Part shown: piece by piece, positions 39,131 to 49,699 of the stretch
Numbering within the stretch: the stretch's first letter is position 1
How the letters are laid out: each line of letters begins with the position of its first letter
Notes under the pieces: model-generated
The model's database searches: none
Told to the model about the DNA's origin: nothing
Seen by the model: only the letters and a program-made list of their open reading frames with translations
Assembly (NCBI GenBank): GCA_900095095.1
Contig: FMBT01000336.1
Location: forward strand, 124,001 to 188,000
Length of the DNA: 64,000 nucleotides
Direction: 5' to 3'
DNA from: Fragilariopsis cylindrus CCMP1102
Lineage: Eukaryota; Bacillariophyta; Bacillariophyceae; Bacillariales; Bacillariaceae
Made by a program: the position numbers and the translations under genes

Positions 39131-40660
39131 TTATTGTAGAATGTTTCTTTCTTCTTTCTCCATCTCTTGATCTATAGCCTCTATAAGTTTTTTACGGATT
39201 TCACCATCGGGTATACCAAACGCTATTGTAACAGAGTGCGGTTGTTCATATTCATAGTTGTCATCATTAGTTCCTTCTTCTTCTTCTCTTCTTCCATCAA
39301 ACCACCTCCATGGTGACCACCACCATGGCGCCGCTGACGACGACGACGATGAAAATGAAGACATATGTTTCTTCGTGTTATTCTTATCAGTCATCATCTT
39401 ATCAGTAACATCATCGGTATTTGTATTTGTATTTGTATCAGTATCAGTAGTTGTATTACTATTATTATTATTATTATTATTATTATTACTACCATTTATT
39501 GTTGTCATCCATTCAATTGTTGTTTTAGCTGCAATTTTTATAGCACGATCAATTGGAAATCCTCTACATCCTGCACCTAATAAAGGACATGCAATTCGTA
39601 AATTATTATTATGATTATCATTATTGGGCGATGACGATAACGATGACGTCGATGATGAGGATGATCTCCTAATCGCAAGATTTAATGAATTACGATAGCA
39701 TTCTGCCAATAAAAAGTCAACGTCATTGACAATGCCATCATTGTCAATGTCATCATCATTATTGTCAATGTCATTATTGTTTTTATGTTTATGGTTATGA
39801 TGATGAAAGAATGGTGGTACTGTATGTATAAGTTTTTTATATCCACTAATATCAATTAATTTTTGACCAACCACATTTGTTTGTATTGCTGTTCCTTCAT
39901 TGATACGTGTTTGTTGACTTTTTGTTTTCATTTTTGTTTTCATTTTCATACTGGCAAGTACACGTTGACATTCCAATTTTAATAATTTACCACCATATTG
40001 ATGCACGAGTCCATCAATGGTATTGGAGGCAAACATCATACCATTCCCCACATCCATTCCACCCCATTGTGTGACATAACCCATAATAGGATGTGAATCT
40101 TTAGAAGTATTATCATGATCTTTATTATTAGTATCTATATAGGGTTCTGGTCCACCCACCGGAAAATAGGAAAATTGAGATACACCAGATAATGATGGAT
40201 TACCTGGATTAATTAATATGGAAAATTTATTACTGTTATTGTTACTGTTATTGTCGTTGTTGTCTTTGTCTTTGTCGTCGTTGTTGTTATTGCTGCTACT
40301 ACTGCTGCTGCTGGTATCGTTTTTGGACGACGACGACGACGACGACGACGGTGGTGGTGGTGAAGAATTCATATTTGTCACAATACAAGTTGTATCCCAA
40401 ACCTCAATTGAACGACTGTGGTGTTGTTGTTGTTGTTGTTGAAGATTCTTCTTTTTCTGATTAGTCATAATAATTTCCGATGACGAAATTGATGATGAGG
40501 TTGGCAGTGACGAAATGGATGACGACGACGTTAACGTTGATGACGTTGGCAATGATGACGACGAGGTTGGCAATGACGACGTTAACGTTGATGATGATGA
40601 TGTAATCCAGGATCGAATTCGTTTAGGAATTCGATTAGGTTTATACCAAGCAGTTGACAT
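39131..40660 (-). CDS. Macro-domain (ADP-ribose-binding) protein, 509 aa
   Basis: Macro domains bind ADP-ribose and many remove it from proteins or hydrolyse O-acetyl-ADP-ribose. Seen: ILINPGNPSLSGVSQ at 148-162 (family N-x-x-N at 151-154), DGLVHQYGGKLLKLEC, then GTAIQTNVVGQKL and LIHTVPPFF, AECYRNSLNLAIRR and finally RIACPLLGAGCRGFPIDRAIKIAAKTTIEW. The first strand (SIEVWDTTCIVTNMN) is cut from the ILINPGN strand by about 45 residues of P/S/N/D repeats, and another N/D/T insert follows the last helix. Residues 20-60 are a T-S-S-L-P repeat encoded by GACGACGTTAACG-type DNA. No targeting peptide, so cytosol or nucleus is assumed. The N-x-x-N and GCRGFP loops are intact, so ligand binding is plausible. 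Confidence 0.82.
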   Translation of the reverse strand: MSTAWYKPNRIPKRIRSWITSSSSTLTSSLPTSSSSLPTSSTLTSSSSISSLPTSSSISSSEIIMTNQKKKNLQQQQQQHHSRSIEVWDTTCIVTNMNSSPPPPSSSSSSSSKNDTSSSSSSSNNNNDDKDKDNNDNNSNNNSNKFSILINPGNPSLSGVSQFSYFPVGGPEPYIDTNNKDHDNTSKDSHPIMGYVTQWGGMDVGNGMMFASNTIDGLVHQYGGKLLKLECQRVLASMKMKTKMKTKSQQTRINEGTAIQTNVVGQKLIDISGYKKLIHTVPPFFHHHNHKHKNNNDIDNNDDDIDNDGIVNDVDFLLAECYRNSLNLAIRRSSSSSTSSLSSSPNNDNHNNNLRIACPLLGAGCRGFPIDRAIKIAAKTTIEWMTTINGSNNNNNNNNNSNTTTDTDTNTNTNTDDVTDKMMTDKNNTKKHMSSFSSSSSSAAPWWWSPWRWFDGRREEEEGTNDDNYEYEQPHSVTIAFGIPDGEIRKKLIEAIDQEMEKEERNILQ

Positions 40661-41230
40661 ACTGTAATGATTCTTTTATGTTTGTTTGTTTGTTTGTTGG
40701 TTTGTTTACTTTCGAATTTATTTCTTTGTTTGTTTCTTTCTTTTATATTTTTATGGAATGAAGCAATCGATATCACTCCACTTCACTTAACTCCACTCCA
40801 CTCCACTCACCACCAGATCAAATCAAGTCAAGACAAACTAATAGCGGTACAGTACACACACGAAGAGGGGAAGGATATGGTTGGTTTGGTATTACTTACA
40901 GGAGTATGGCAAAAAAGAATTATTTCACATGTTCATTCTAAAAATTATTACTAGTAAGTTAGCGCGAAGCCAGAATTCCCAGGACTGTCGAATGAAACTT
41001 GATGAAAAACTTTCAACTAGTGAATGAAAAAAATTGTGTCACGAGTCATATTCCTAGTGGAAACTTCACGAAATTTCACGTTGAAAGTTTCACCTGTTTA
41101 GGCGACTAGTGACATTTCCAAACCCTACTGTACAGTACACCCGCTAAAAGAACAGAGTATTCATGATGATAGAAACAAACCATAAGTTACTTCACCATAG
41201 CCATAACCATTTAAAAAAAATAGAATAAAT
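40661..41230. other. Divergent intergenic region
   Basis: 570 bp between divergent genes. GTTTGTTTGTTT simple sequence lies near 40680, CTCCACTC repeats near 40790-40810, and GAAACTT/AAGTTTC inverted words near 41060-41090. Overlapping TACTGTA and TACAGTA heptamers at 41126-41137. No gene. Confidence 0.5.
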
Positions 41231-44200
41231 ATGGGCCGGTTTCAATTTAGAGAGGATGATGATGATGATGATGATAACGATGATATCAATAACGATAACG
41301 ATGATATCGATGAGGATGAGGATTGTAGAGAAGATGGAGAAATACACGAGAAGGATGAAAATGATAATGATAATGAAAATAATGATAATAATACCCAACA
41401 AGAAATTGATATGGATATCGATTATAATTACGAGGAGGAGGAGGAGGAGGAGAATGATGATGAGGATGATGATAGTTTTCGTGATCATCATACTCGTGAT
41501 AATTATCATAGTGGTGCTGGTGCATTATCATCATCGTTACTACTTTCATCGTACCTTCCATCATCATTTTCAGGATTATTCGGAAATACAGTAGCAGGAA
41601 TAAGTGGCGGCTCTGGTAGAAGTAGAAGAACAAGAAGAAGAAATCACAGTCAAAGTCAAACTTCATTATCAGAATCAGAATCCGTAGTAGAAGATGAAAA
41701 TGAAGAAAATGAACATTACCAGCAACAACAACAACAAAGCAATGATCATAATAATGCTTCTTACCGCGTTGATAACGATCAAGGCGATGATAATGATCAA
41801 CATCAGCATCAACAGGAGGAGGAGGAGGAGGAGGAGGAGGAGGAGGAGGAATTACCAGCAGCAGCAACAAAAATTGAGGAAGATGAAGAATTTCGATTGA
41901 TTGCTTCTTCTAAGTATAATCGAAATTACGATCATGATGATTTTTACAATACTAATAATAATACTAACAATAGCGATTGGAATCATCGTCGTCATCATCA
42001 ACATCATCGTAGCAATCATCGTCATCGTCAAGAAGAAGAAGAAGAAGAAGATGAAATACATCGTCAAGATTCTTATCAGTCTCTGGTCCCTGCTAATAGT
42101 AATAATAATGTTACTACTACTGGTCCTACTACTACTAGTCCTACTGAAGTACATTATCATATATACGTTTCGGAATCACAAGCTTCTCGATGGTTTTCAA
42201 ACAATCATAATAATAATATTGAGGAGGAACATAACAATAACAATAATGATAATAGTCAACAGCAGCAAACAAGAAAAAGAAGAAGAATATCTTTTTGGAA
42301 ATGGATTACAGTAGCTGCATTTTTTACACAGTTATTATTATCAAATGAAGGATATATTTCATTATTCAAACATATTATTAGTAATGGTGTTCTCATTTTA
42401 ACAAGAAGAGCGACAACAACGAATACTCATACAAATAACAATAATAAAAATAAGAACGCTGATGCTGATGCTGATGCTGATAAGAACGCATCAGCAGAAA
42501 TGAAACTGTTTGTGTTTCCGACAGTATGGTCCTCATTTGTGGATAATAATGATGACACTAATAATAATAATGAATTATCATTGTTGTTTGGTCAAAATAT
42601 TGCTTTAGAAAAACTTGTAATCGATTTGAGTACTTGGTCGTCATCGGATGAATCGTCTTTAACGTTAAACAACAACAACAAATATCATCATCAACATGGT
42701 CATGGTCGTCGTCCTATTATTATGTACGTATCTGGTGGTAAATCAGTTGGTAAACGTTCTTTAGCATATATGCTTTTGGAACAATTACTTCCACAATTGA
42801 ACAACGATAACAACAACAATAACAACAACAACAACGATGACGACGACAAATCATCGTCCTATTATACTGCCGCTGACGAGTGTACATTAGCAGCTGCAGC
42901 TGCATCTGAATCAATAATAAGAGAGTATTCGTATTCAAAGATAATGGACGACGGCGATAATGACCAGCAGCAGCAACAGCAACAACAACAGCAGCAATAT
43001 TATTGTCCTCTTTTACATTTAACTCCATCGGATTATTATAACGATGATCATAATAATATTGAGTACACGTATGATGATCCTACTACTGATGAATCATCGT
43101 CCTCATCCTCGTCGTTTTCGTCATCATCACTTTTGTATCGACGAATCTTGGATCATGTCGTTGCTGCTGGAGGTGGTGCATCTATTGTCCTATTGGAACG
43201 AGTAGATTGCTCTGGTTATTATTATGAAGGAGGAGGGGGTGGGGGTGATGGTGACAATTACAATAACAATAACGAATATTATCATCAGAATTGCAACGAA
43301 TATTCATCAATGTCAACGTCAACGTCAACGTCAGCATCAATATGGTTGCGTGATTTGATGAGAGAAGTCGAATCTCAACATGCTTTATTTGGTTCAACGA
43401 TTTTCGTTTTAACATCACAAGTCGGTACAACAACTATGGAAAAATGGACCAGAAAACGATTGCAATCTCAAGCGCAGCAGCAGCAGCAGCAGCAGCAGCA
43501 ATCTCAACAACATCCTAATGATAATGAGAGGAGAAACCTATTGATGGCAACTTCAACAGCAACAGCGCAGATGATGCTGACGTCTGAAATAGAGTCAATG
43601 TTACGATACGAAATCCGTAGTTACCATAGTACTACTAGTAGAAGCCTTCGAGAAGATAATAATAACGAAATCAAGGAAAAGAAGGAAGATGACAATAATG
43701 GTATCCACAATGACAATGGTCACGATTATCTAAGTGTAGATGACTGGATTATCATTCCTATGGAACCTCTCGATCGTACGGCAATGAAAGATATTCTTCT
43801 AAGGCGGATCGCCGACGTGACTGATGAGACAACCTCAGGTATTGGAAATACTGATGTAGATAAGAATAGTATTGTCAGCAACGATTACAATCCTCTGATT
43901 CCATCGTTGTCGTCGTCGTTACTCTTGACAGAATCTGCAACAGATCGCTTACTGGATGCTTTAGAATGGCACCAATGGATTCACAAAACAACGGGTGATG
44001 TATTACGGATCTGGAGTCCTGATGGTGCCCGTCCATTATTCCGACTGTGGAAGGAACGAATTCTCGGTACTATGCGTAATCGCCCAGAATGTCATCAATA
44101 TCATCCTACTATGAATACCTCGTCGTCGTCGTCGTCGTCGTCATCCAGTATGTCCGTAGTACAGCAGCAAATTTTGGACTTTGAAGAAACAACAACGGAG

Positions 44201-44404
44201 CAGTTTGTGGTACGATCTTGCGTGGAGATGATGGCAGATGATATTAATAACGATAGCGTCAACAACGACTATTATCACGATAGGACTTTCGTCATCACCA
44301 CAACAGATCATCGAACATGGGATTGCCATCTCGACAACAATGTTAATAGCGCTACGACAATGAAAGCAAAAAACGCTTATTCTACTTGTCGCTTTTACCT
44401 TTAA
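41231..44404 (+). CDS. Membrane-anchored AAA+-like protein (torsin/Clp type) with degenerate nucleotide-binding motifs, 1,057 aa
   Basis: The N-terminal 350 residues are mostly D/E/N/Q/H repeats. One hydrophobic helix (about 354-372, SFWKWITVAAFFTQLLL) follows. The AAA+ module starts with FGQNIALEKLVIDL near 455, then VSGGKSVGKRSLAYML (Walker A at 502-510: GGKSVGK but Arg where Thr/Ser is usual), SIVLLERVD (651-659, Walker B region without a standard D-E pair), IWLRDLMREVESQ then TIFVLTSQVG (sensor 1 area), DWIIIPMEPLDR, and a small domain ending GARPLFRLW (932-940, sensor 2 Arg of Clp/torsin proteins). Layout (polar N-terminus, single helix, luminal-type AAA+ domain) recalls torsins and their degenerate partners LAP1/LULL1. 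Activity as an ATPase is doubtful. Long N/Q/S/G repeats interrupt the module. Family call is tentative. Confidence 0.6.
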   Translation: MGRFQFREDDDDDDDNDDINNDNDDIDEDEDCREDGEIHEKDENDNDNENNDNNTQQEIDMDIDYNYEEEEEEENDDEDDDSFRDHHTRDNYHSGAGALSSSLLLSSYLPSSFSGLFGNTVAGISGGSGRSRRTRRRNHSQSQTSLSESESVVEDENEENEHYQQQQQQSNDHNNASYRVDNDQGDDNDQHQHQQEEEEEEEEEEEELPAAATKIEEDEEFRLIASSKYNRNYDHDDFYNTNNNTNNSDWNHRRHHQHHRSNHRHRQEEEEEEDEIHRQDSYQSLVPANSNNNVTTTGPTTTSPTEVHYHIYVSESQASRWFSNNHNNNIEEEHNNNNNDNSQQQQTRKRRRISFWKWITVAAFFTQLLLSNEGYISLFKHIISNGVLILTRRATTTNTHTNNNNKNKNADADADADKNASAEMKLFVFPTVWSSFVDNNDDTNNNNELSLLFGQNIALEKLVIDLSTWSSSDESSLTLNNNNKYHHQHGHGRRPIIMYVSGGKSVGKRSLAYMLLEQLLPQLNNDNNNNNNNNNDDDDKSSSYYTAADECTLAAAAASESIIREYSYSKIMDDGDNDQQQQQQQQQQQYYCPLLHLTPSDYYNDDHNNIEYTYDDPTTDESSSSSSSFSSSSLLYRRILDHVVAAGGGASIVLLERVDCSGYYYEGGGGGGDGDNYNNNNEYYHQNCNEYSSMSTSTSTSASIWLRDLMREVESQHALFGSTIFVLTSQVGTTTMEKWTRKRLQSQAQQQQQQQQQSQQHPNDNERRNLLMATSTATAQMMLTSEIESMLRYEIRSYHSTTSRSLREDNNNEIKEKKEDDNNGIHNDNGHDYLSVDDWIIIPMEPLDRTAMKDILLRRIADVTDETTSGIGNTDVDKNSIVSNDYNPLIPSLSSSLLLTESATDRLLDALEWHQWIHKTTGDVLRIWSPDGARPLFRLWKERILGTMRNRPECHQYHPTMNTSSSSSSSSSSMSVVQQQILDFEETTTEQFVVRSCVEMMADDINNDSVNNDYYHDRTFVITTTDHRTWDCHLDNNVNSATTMKAKNAYSTCRFYL

Positions 44405-44696
44405 TAACAAAAAGAAGTCCACATGTTATTGATATAAGCGGGAAGTTTTATGAGGAATCAAACTTTTTATACACCACTATTTATATACGAAAAGATAGAA
44501 GAAAGGTCCGAACTTTATTGTTAAACTACACTGTGCATTCTTAGATATTCAATTTCTATTTGTTTCTATTTTACAGCGTGAGAAGAAGTAATCATTTTCT
44601 TCTCCCGTTAGAATTTTGTTCTGCAGTATTAATGGATAATATGAATTGTATGAACACCCCGCCACCTTAGTAAGATCATTGTATGCTGGATCTAGT
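44405..44696. other. Convergent intergenic region
   Basis: About 290 bp, AT-rich, between converging stop codons. Nothing recognised. Confidence 0.4.
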
Positions 44697-45245
44697 TTAA
44701 ACGTCTACGGGTACCTTCTTCTTCGATTTACGAGCACTTTTCAAGACCGTAGAAGCCTCTCCGTTGGAATCAAAGACGTACTGCGGGATACGTCCCATAA
44801 GCTTTCCGTCTTTGCCGATACTGTAGCGATCAGAGCTCTTCTTGTTCGTCATTTTATCAGAAGAAATCTCCGTTTGTTCATCGACGTTGATTCCATCATT
44901 CTTCGTCTCGTCTGCTTGGTGGTCAATGAACAAGCTTTCGAGACAAGAACTTAGATTCTTCATTTCGGCAGGGGTTACAGCATCTTTCTTCTGATAAGAA
45001 ATGGCGCTTCCGTTGCTTGGTGTACTCTTGCGAGTACTCTTCATGACGGGGGATAGGATCACCGTAGTCTTGTACTGGAGTTGACGTCCCAGTGAGAGTT
45101 CTGGTTTGTCATCGTCGTCGTCATCATCTCCGTGCTTGCTTTCGTCGTTGATGAACTTGTTAGGATTTATCAACATGACGTCGTTGTCAAGGCCTGCAGC
45201 GGCAGCAGAGGCGAGGGGGGAGCAGGATTTGGTATTAATCTTCAT
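44697..45245 (-). CDS. Small acidic/basic unknown protein, 182 aa
   Basis: Start at ATG 45245 (MKINTKSCSPLASAAAAG); the frame extends to 45272 only from a TTG. Contains a seven-Asp run (GDDDDDDDKPELSLGRQL), a K/S/T-rich middle (SPVMKSTRKSTPSNGSA), and a C-terminus GKDGKLMGRIPQYVFDSNGE followed by a basic KSARKSKKK tail. No repeats in DNA beyond the Asp run, and codon use is balanced, so it is probably a real gene. No domain recognised. The basic tail would suit a nuclear protein. Confidence 0.55.
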   Translation of the reverse strand: MKINTKSCSPLASAAAAGLDNDVMLINPNKFINDESKHGDDDDDDDKPELSLGRQLQYKTTVILSPVMKSTRKSTPSNGSAISYQKKDAVTPAEMKNLSSCLESLFIDHQADETKNDGINVDEQTEISSDKMTNKKSSDRYSIGKDGKLMGRIPQYVFDSNGEASTVLKSARKSKKKVPVDV

Positions 45246-46212
45246 TGTGGGATAAGTATCGGGGGGAAACAAAGGACAGTAGAAGCTGAGCGAAGGAAGA
45301 AGAGAGAGAGAGAGAGAGAGATTTAATGTTTTGAAATGTTTCCTTTACAATTGTATGAGGGCAAGTTCCAAGCTACTTTTAGTGTGTATTATATACGACT
45401 GTTACTTTTCTCCTCACTCGATACACGTACGGTATAACCTTCTTGGTTCCACTCTTTTGTTCGCTGGTTTGCAAGCAAGAGGTTTTTACCCACACGATTA
45501 GACTATTCCATTGATCCGTTTCTATTATCGCCAACACAAACAGGTTTTCGGTTGTACCCATATCCGTTCATAAAACGGAAGCGTGTTGGTTGACGGGCGG
45601 ACGACAAAAAACGATTTGTCTGAAAGTGTGGGATGACGGACGGACGGACAACAAAAACACGACTTCATTCACGAGTAACAAAAACACAGGTTTCAAGGTG
45701 TTTAAAGACATACTTAGTGTTTATTTGAAACGAGGTAAAAACTTAACCGTTACGTCAGTTATTATATATAATATTTGAATATCGCGCGTGTCAAACGCAG
45801 TACAGTACTGACTGGAGACTCTAGATTCTCCGATCGGCGAAATGAAGCCTTTTGAAAATAAATCGCGCGAAGCTGGGGATGTGAATTTTCGAATTTTCAC
45901 TGTGTTTTGCGCAACTATGTGTCCGGCTACCTAGCTATTTAATCCCTAACTACGTTTAGATCGTATAGTATAGTATAGTATCTTATGATATAAGCATGTC
46001 ATCTCTTAATAATTTATGTGTATATATATATTCGTTTATTTTTAGATCGGAAATGGGAAATGGATAATATTCAATAGCAGGAACATTCTTTTCTCGCTAC
46101 TTTTCAGGTTCTGTTTCGTTGTTGTTGTTGTTATATATGGACGAAATACATTGTATATGTTGTATGTATGTAAATATTCGAAGTTCGTTTTTTTGTAGTC
46201 TTTAATTTTTTT
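45246..46212. other. Intergenic region
   Basis: About 970 bp between two minus-strand genes. GA microsatellite at 45300-45320 in the small gene's upstream region; GGACGGACGG repeat near 45640; TATAGTATAG repeat near 45965. Two short frames (45379-45561, 45590-45778) have no features of real genes. Confidence 0.5.
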
Positions 46213-48793
46213 TTATGCATGGACTGGAATAAGAACCTTATTGGAGGACTTATTGACATGTGCGTTCGCAACAGCAGCTGCGCATTGTTGTTGTTGTTGT
46301 TGTTCCTGTTTGCCATATTGTGACAAAAGAGCGGCCAAGGTGGCGGCAGCCAACGGCAAAGTAGTAGAAGTAGTAGCAGCCGCCATTTTATTACTAGCGG
46401 CGGAAGGAACTACAGAATCCATATCGTCATCGTCGTTGTCGTCGTCGTCCGTCATCATCATCATCATATCCGTAACATCCACATATTCCTTATTGTTGTT
46501 GTTGTTTTTGGGTGACTGAGGAACAGTAGAAGAAACGGGAAGATCGGTATCGGTACCACTACCAGCGGCAGCAGCAGCTAGAGCAACTTCTTTCAATGCG
46601 TTTGTGACATTTAAACAAGATTGAATTTCCTTCGGGGAAGTAATTGCCTGTATCAGTCGATCGACAATAAGTTCTTGAATGTCTCGAGGAAGTAAACTCA
46701 ATGCATCAGAGAGACGATTCATCAGTTCCGCACGGGGTCGACGGCGTTGCTGTTGTTGTTGCTGCCGTTTACTATCATTCTGATTAGTTTCGTTCACCAT
46801 CGACGATATTGATGTTGAATTCAACCAAGGACTCTTGTCGGACGACGTAGTAGCAGCATCATCAATCGTTTTAGTAGTAGTAGTATTAGCAGTAGTTCCC
46901 ATATCCATCATCATCTTAAAGTCCCCAGCAACACTATCATCATCGTCTTCTCCCTTGAAGGCGGTAAAGAGTGTATCGACGAAACCTTCGTCTGAAAGTT
47001 CGGACGATGATTGACTTGTTTCTTTCGTGAAGGGGTTCGACGAATCATCAACATCAACATCAACATCATCATCGCCATCGCAACTCATCATCATAGATGG
47101 CATGGAAGGCAATTGTGGCGTAGCAAAAGTTAAAGATGATGAGGATGATATCATCTCATCCGGTACGCAGCATGATATTGATGATGATGTGGATGTGGAT
47201 ATCTTCGATCTTTTATTATTTTCATTTAATACTACAACGCCGTGGTTTTTCATATTATTATTATTATTTCCGTCCTCTTGTTGTGCAACCGTTACGTTCT
47301 GAACCATTGTCGTTAATAAATCAATATTCTTGTTCATTGCTTCGATGCGTTCCTTCAAGGTAGTAACTTCTGATTTTAGTTCCGAAGAATCTTCTTTTTG
47401 TTGCCGCCCAACAACAGTAGTAGTAGTAGTAGTATTACTGCTGCAGAGCATAGATGATAATGATGATGGTGCTTCATTTGGAACGACTGCATCATTATTT
47501 TTGACGAAGACGGTGGAAGAAACATTACTTGCGTTCCCACCTTTCTTTTTGATTCCACCAGCAGCAGCTGCTGCTGGTCCAGAAGAAGAAGATGTTGCTG
47601 ATGATTTTGATGATGATCCACTTCCACCACCTCCATTACCATTACCACCTCGTGGTGTACTACTCGATCGTTTAATTTCTTTTAACCATTCCGGTCGTCC
47701 ACATTGGAATTTCGGATGATAAAATCTCCAATAATTCGCGGTCGCTTTTTCTAAAGCGGGATCAATCCGGATACTATTATTTGTTTTAATTTTACGAAAG
47801 GCATAAAAATTTAATTGACGAACAAATGACGAAAATTTATTATGTTTGAAAAATTGGGGTATAATGTCCTGTTCAAATTTCGTAGGATTCTTGACCACAA
47901 ATGTTTCACCATCGGTGGACCAGGAACAAATCTCTGTATCACATGTATCGATCATATGATAGGTTTCTGTATTCATTATTCATTATTATATATATTTTGT
48001 TGTTGTAATGATTATGGGGGAAAAAGAGGAAAGATGAGAGAACATATTCAATTATTATTGTTTCAATTTTATATTATTTGTCGTAATTATTTTGTAATAC
48101 AATCGGTTTCGCAAATCAAATACAATACAAGCTTACTGTGCGTACACCAAATAAACACGCAACAAACGAACGAACGGCAGTGACAACAACAACAACAACA
48201 ACAACAGCAGTGATAAAGATACGAATGATAAAATATATTGGTGCATTCCCACCCACGATCGAACGAAAAAATGAACGATCTCTCTCTCACACACACACAC
48301 ACACCTCACTAAGGAGTAGGAGTAAAACATTTCCTTCATTCGTTAATACAGTAGCTCTCTCCTTTTTCTATCCTTTTTTTTTAATGGACAGTCATCATCG
48401 TCATCCTCATCAATAAAACACGAATGAATTTTTTCATTTATTGATTTTCAAACGGAACGAAAACGAAAACGCCAAAACGCAACAAGAAGTCACCTCGAAT
48501 GCCATTCTCTCATATCATAAAGATCATCAACAAAGACGACGAGGGAGGCAATAGATTGCTACTACTACTCCCTCGAAACAAACAAACAAAACACAAGATA
48601 TATTCGATAACAAGATTCGATACGTAGGATTCTACACAAAAGCAGTACTAACTCCGCGCGATATTTTTTTATTTTTTTTCAAATAATACTTACTACGCAA
48701 AAAGATCGGTATGTCTTGATTCACATCATTCATCAATAATGATTTCTTTTGTCGTCGTTTATCATCATCATTCTCATTATCATCACTACTCAT
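46213..48793 (-). CDS. Heat-shock-factor family transcription factor, two exons, 617 aa
   Basis: Exon 1 is 48694-48793 and exon 2 is 46213-47966; the 727 bp intron has GTAAGT and CAG ends. Splicing joins DIPIFLR to KTYHMIDTCD, rebuilding the first helix of the HSF DNA-binding domain (about 28-125): CSWSTDGETFVVKNP, FFKHNKFSSFVRQLNFYAFRK (recognition helix; conserved F-SSFVRQLN-Y-F core) and a YWRFYHPKFQ end. A heptad region (about 225-262, SEVTTLKERIEAMNKNIDLL) is the trimerisation coiled coil. The rest is S/N/D/Q-rich with a helical ELMNRLSDALSLLPRDIQEL stretch and an acidic D/M run. HSF is the largest transcription-factor family in diatoms (general knowledge); the target of this member is unknown. 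The intron holds CT/CA microsatellites. Without exon 1 the domain lacks its first strand/helix. Confidence 0.92.
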
Positions 48794-49699
48794 GTTGTTT
48801 GTTTGTTTGTTCTTTTATTGTTGTTTTGTTTGTTTGTTTGTTTGTTTGTTCGTTTGTTCGTTTGTTCGTTCGTTCGTTCGTTGCTGTTGTTCGTATTATT
48901 AGTTTTGTTGGAATGTAAAAGAAAGGAGTTGAGCGATATTCGGCGGTGCGGTGCGGTGCGGTGCGGTCATTAAACATGCATTCATTCGTTTCTTTGCCTT
49001 TGAGTTTAAAAATGACGAGTGATGAGTCAAATGTCATTCATGCGCGAATATTTTTTATCAAAAGAGTTGAGCGATCTGCTGAGTGAGTGAGTGAGTGAGC
49101 GAGTGAGTGAATAGTGAGTCACACCACCATTTTCGCGGTGAAAACCCGGCGAAAAAAAAATGTACAGCACTGAACGCACTCTACGCGTGGTGTGTTTGGA
49201 AACTGGAACTTGTGGAAAACTGGAACTTCTTTTTTTAACTACAAGTACTGTAGTAAAAGGACGCAGTTTACTGGTCTATTTTATTTCTTTTTCCAAAATA
49301 TTTGTATCAGTTGCAATACAGTAGGCTAAGGTTTCTGAAACAAAGTAAGTACAAATATAGATAGATAGCTCTTACAAATCTGAACAACAAGATGAAGTAT
49401 TTAAGTTATAATTTTTCCGTGTCATACTGTTGGAAAACAATCTACTAGTACCGGTGAGTAAGTAGTATTTTTGGCCAAAATTGTGCACGTGTTTTTCACT
49501 AGTTAAATTAAATCATGGTTAATTCAGTCTCTACTAAATCAATATCAGTACACTCCTAGAACAAATAAATGTAAGTCAAAGTAACTACACTATATTCTTC
49601 CTTATATGTAATATATAATAGATTGTTATAGGACCACTTACTACCCACAAGAATAGAAACCCCCGATCATCTACTCATGAAAACCCGAATTTAATTTTT
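48794..49699. other. Intergenic region with microsatellites
   Basis: Upstream of the HSF gene: TTTG/TTCG tetramers (about 48795-48880), a GCGGT pentamer array (about 48942-48967) and a GAGT tetramer array (about 49080-49112). The remainder to 49700 is AT-rich with no gene seen. Confidence 0.6.

Noticed and set aside
5437-40660. NAD-signalling gene cluster (cyclase-like plus macro domain)
   Set aside because: The two genes are over 30 kb apart with many unrelated genes between; proximity is not evidence of a cluster here.
41286-41870. Minus-strand 194-codon frame opposite the AAA+-like gene
   Set aside because: Poly-P/H/Y sequence produced by antisense of GAG/GAT repeats.
44697-45272. Start of the small acidic protein at 45272
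   Set aside because: The codon there is TTG; the first ATG is at 45245.
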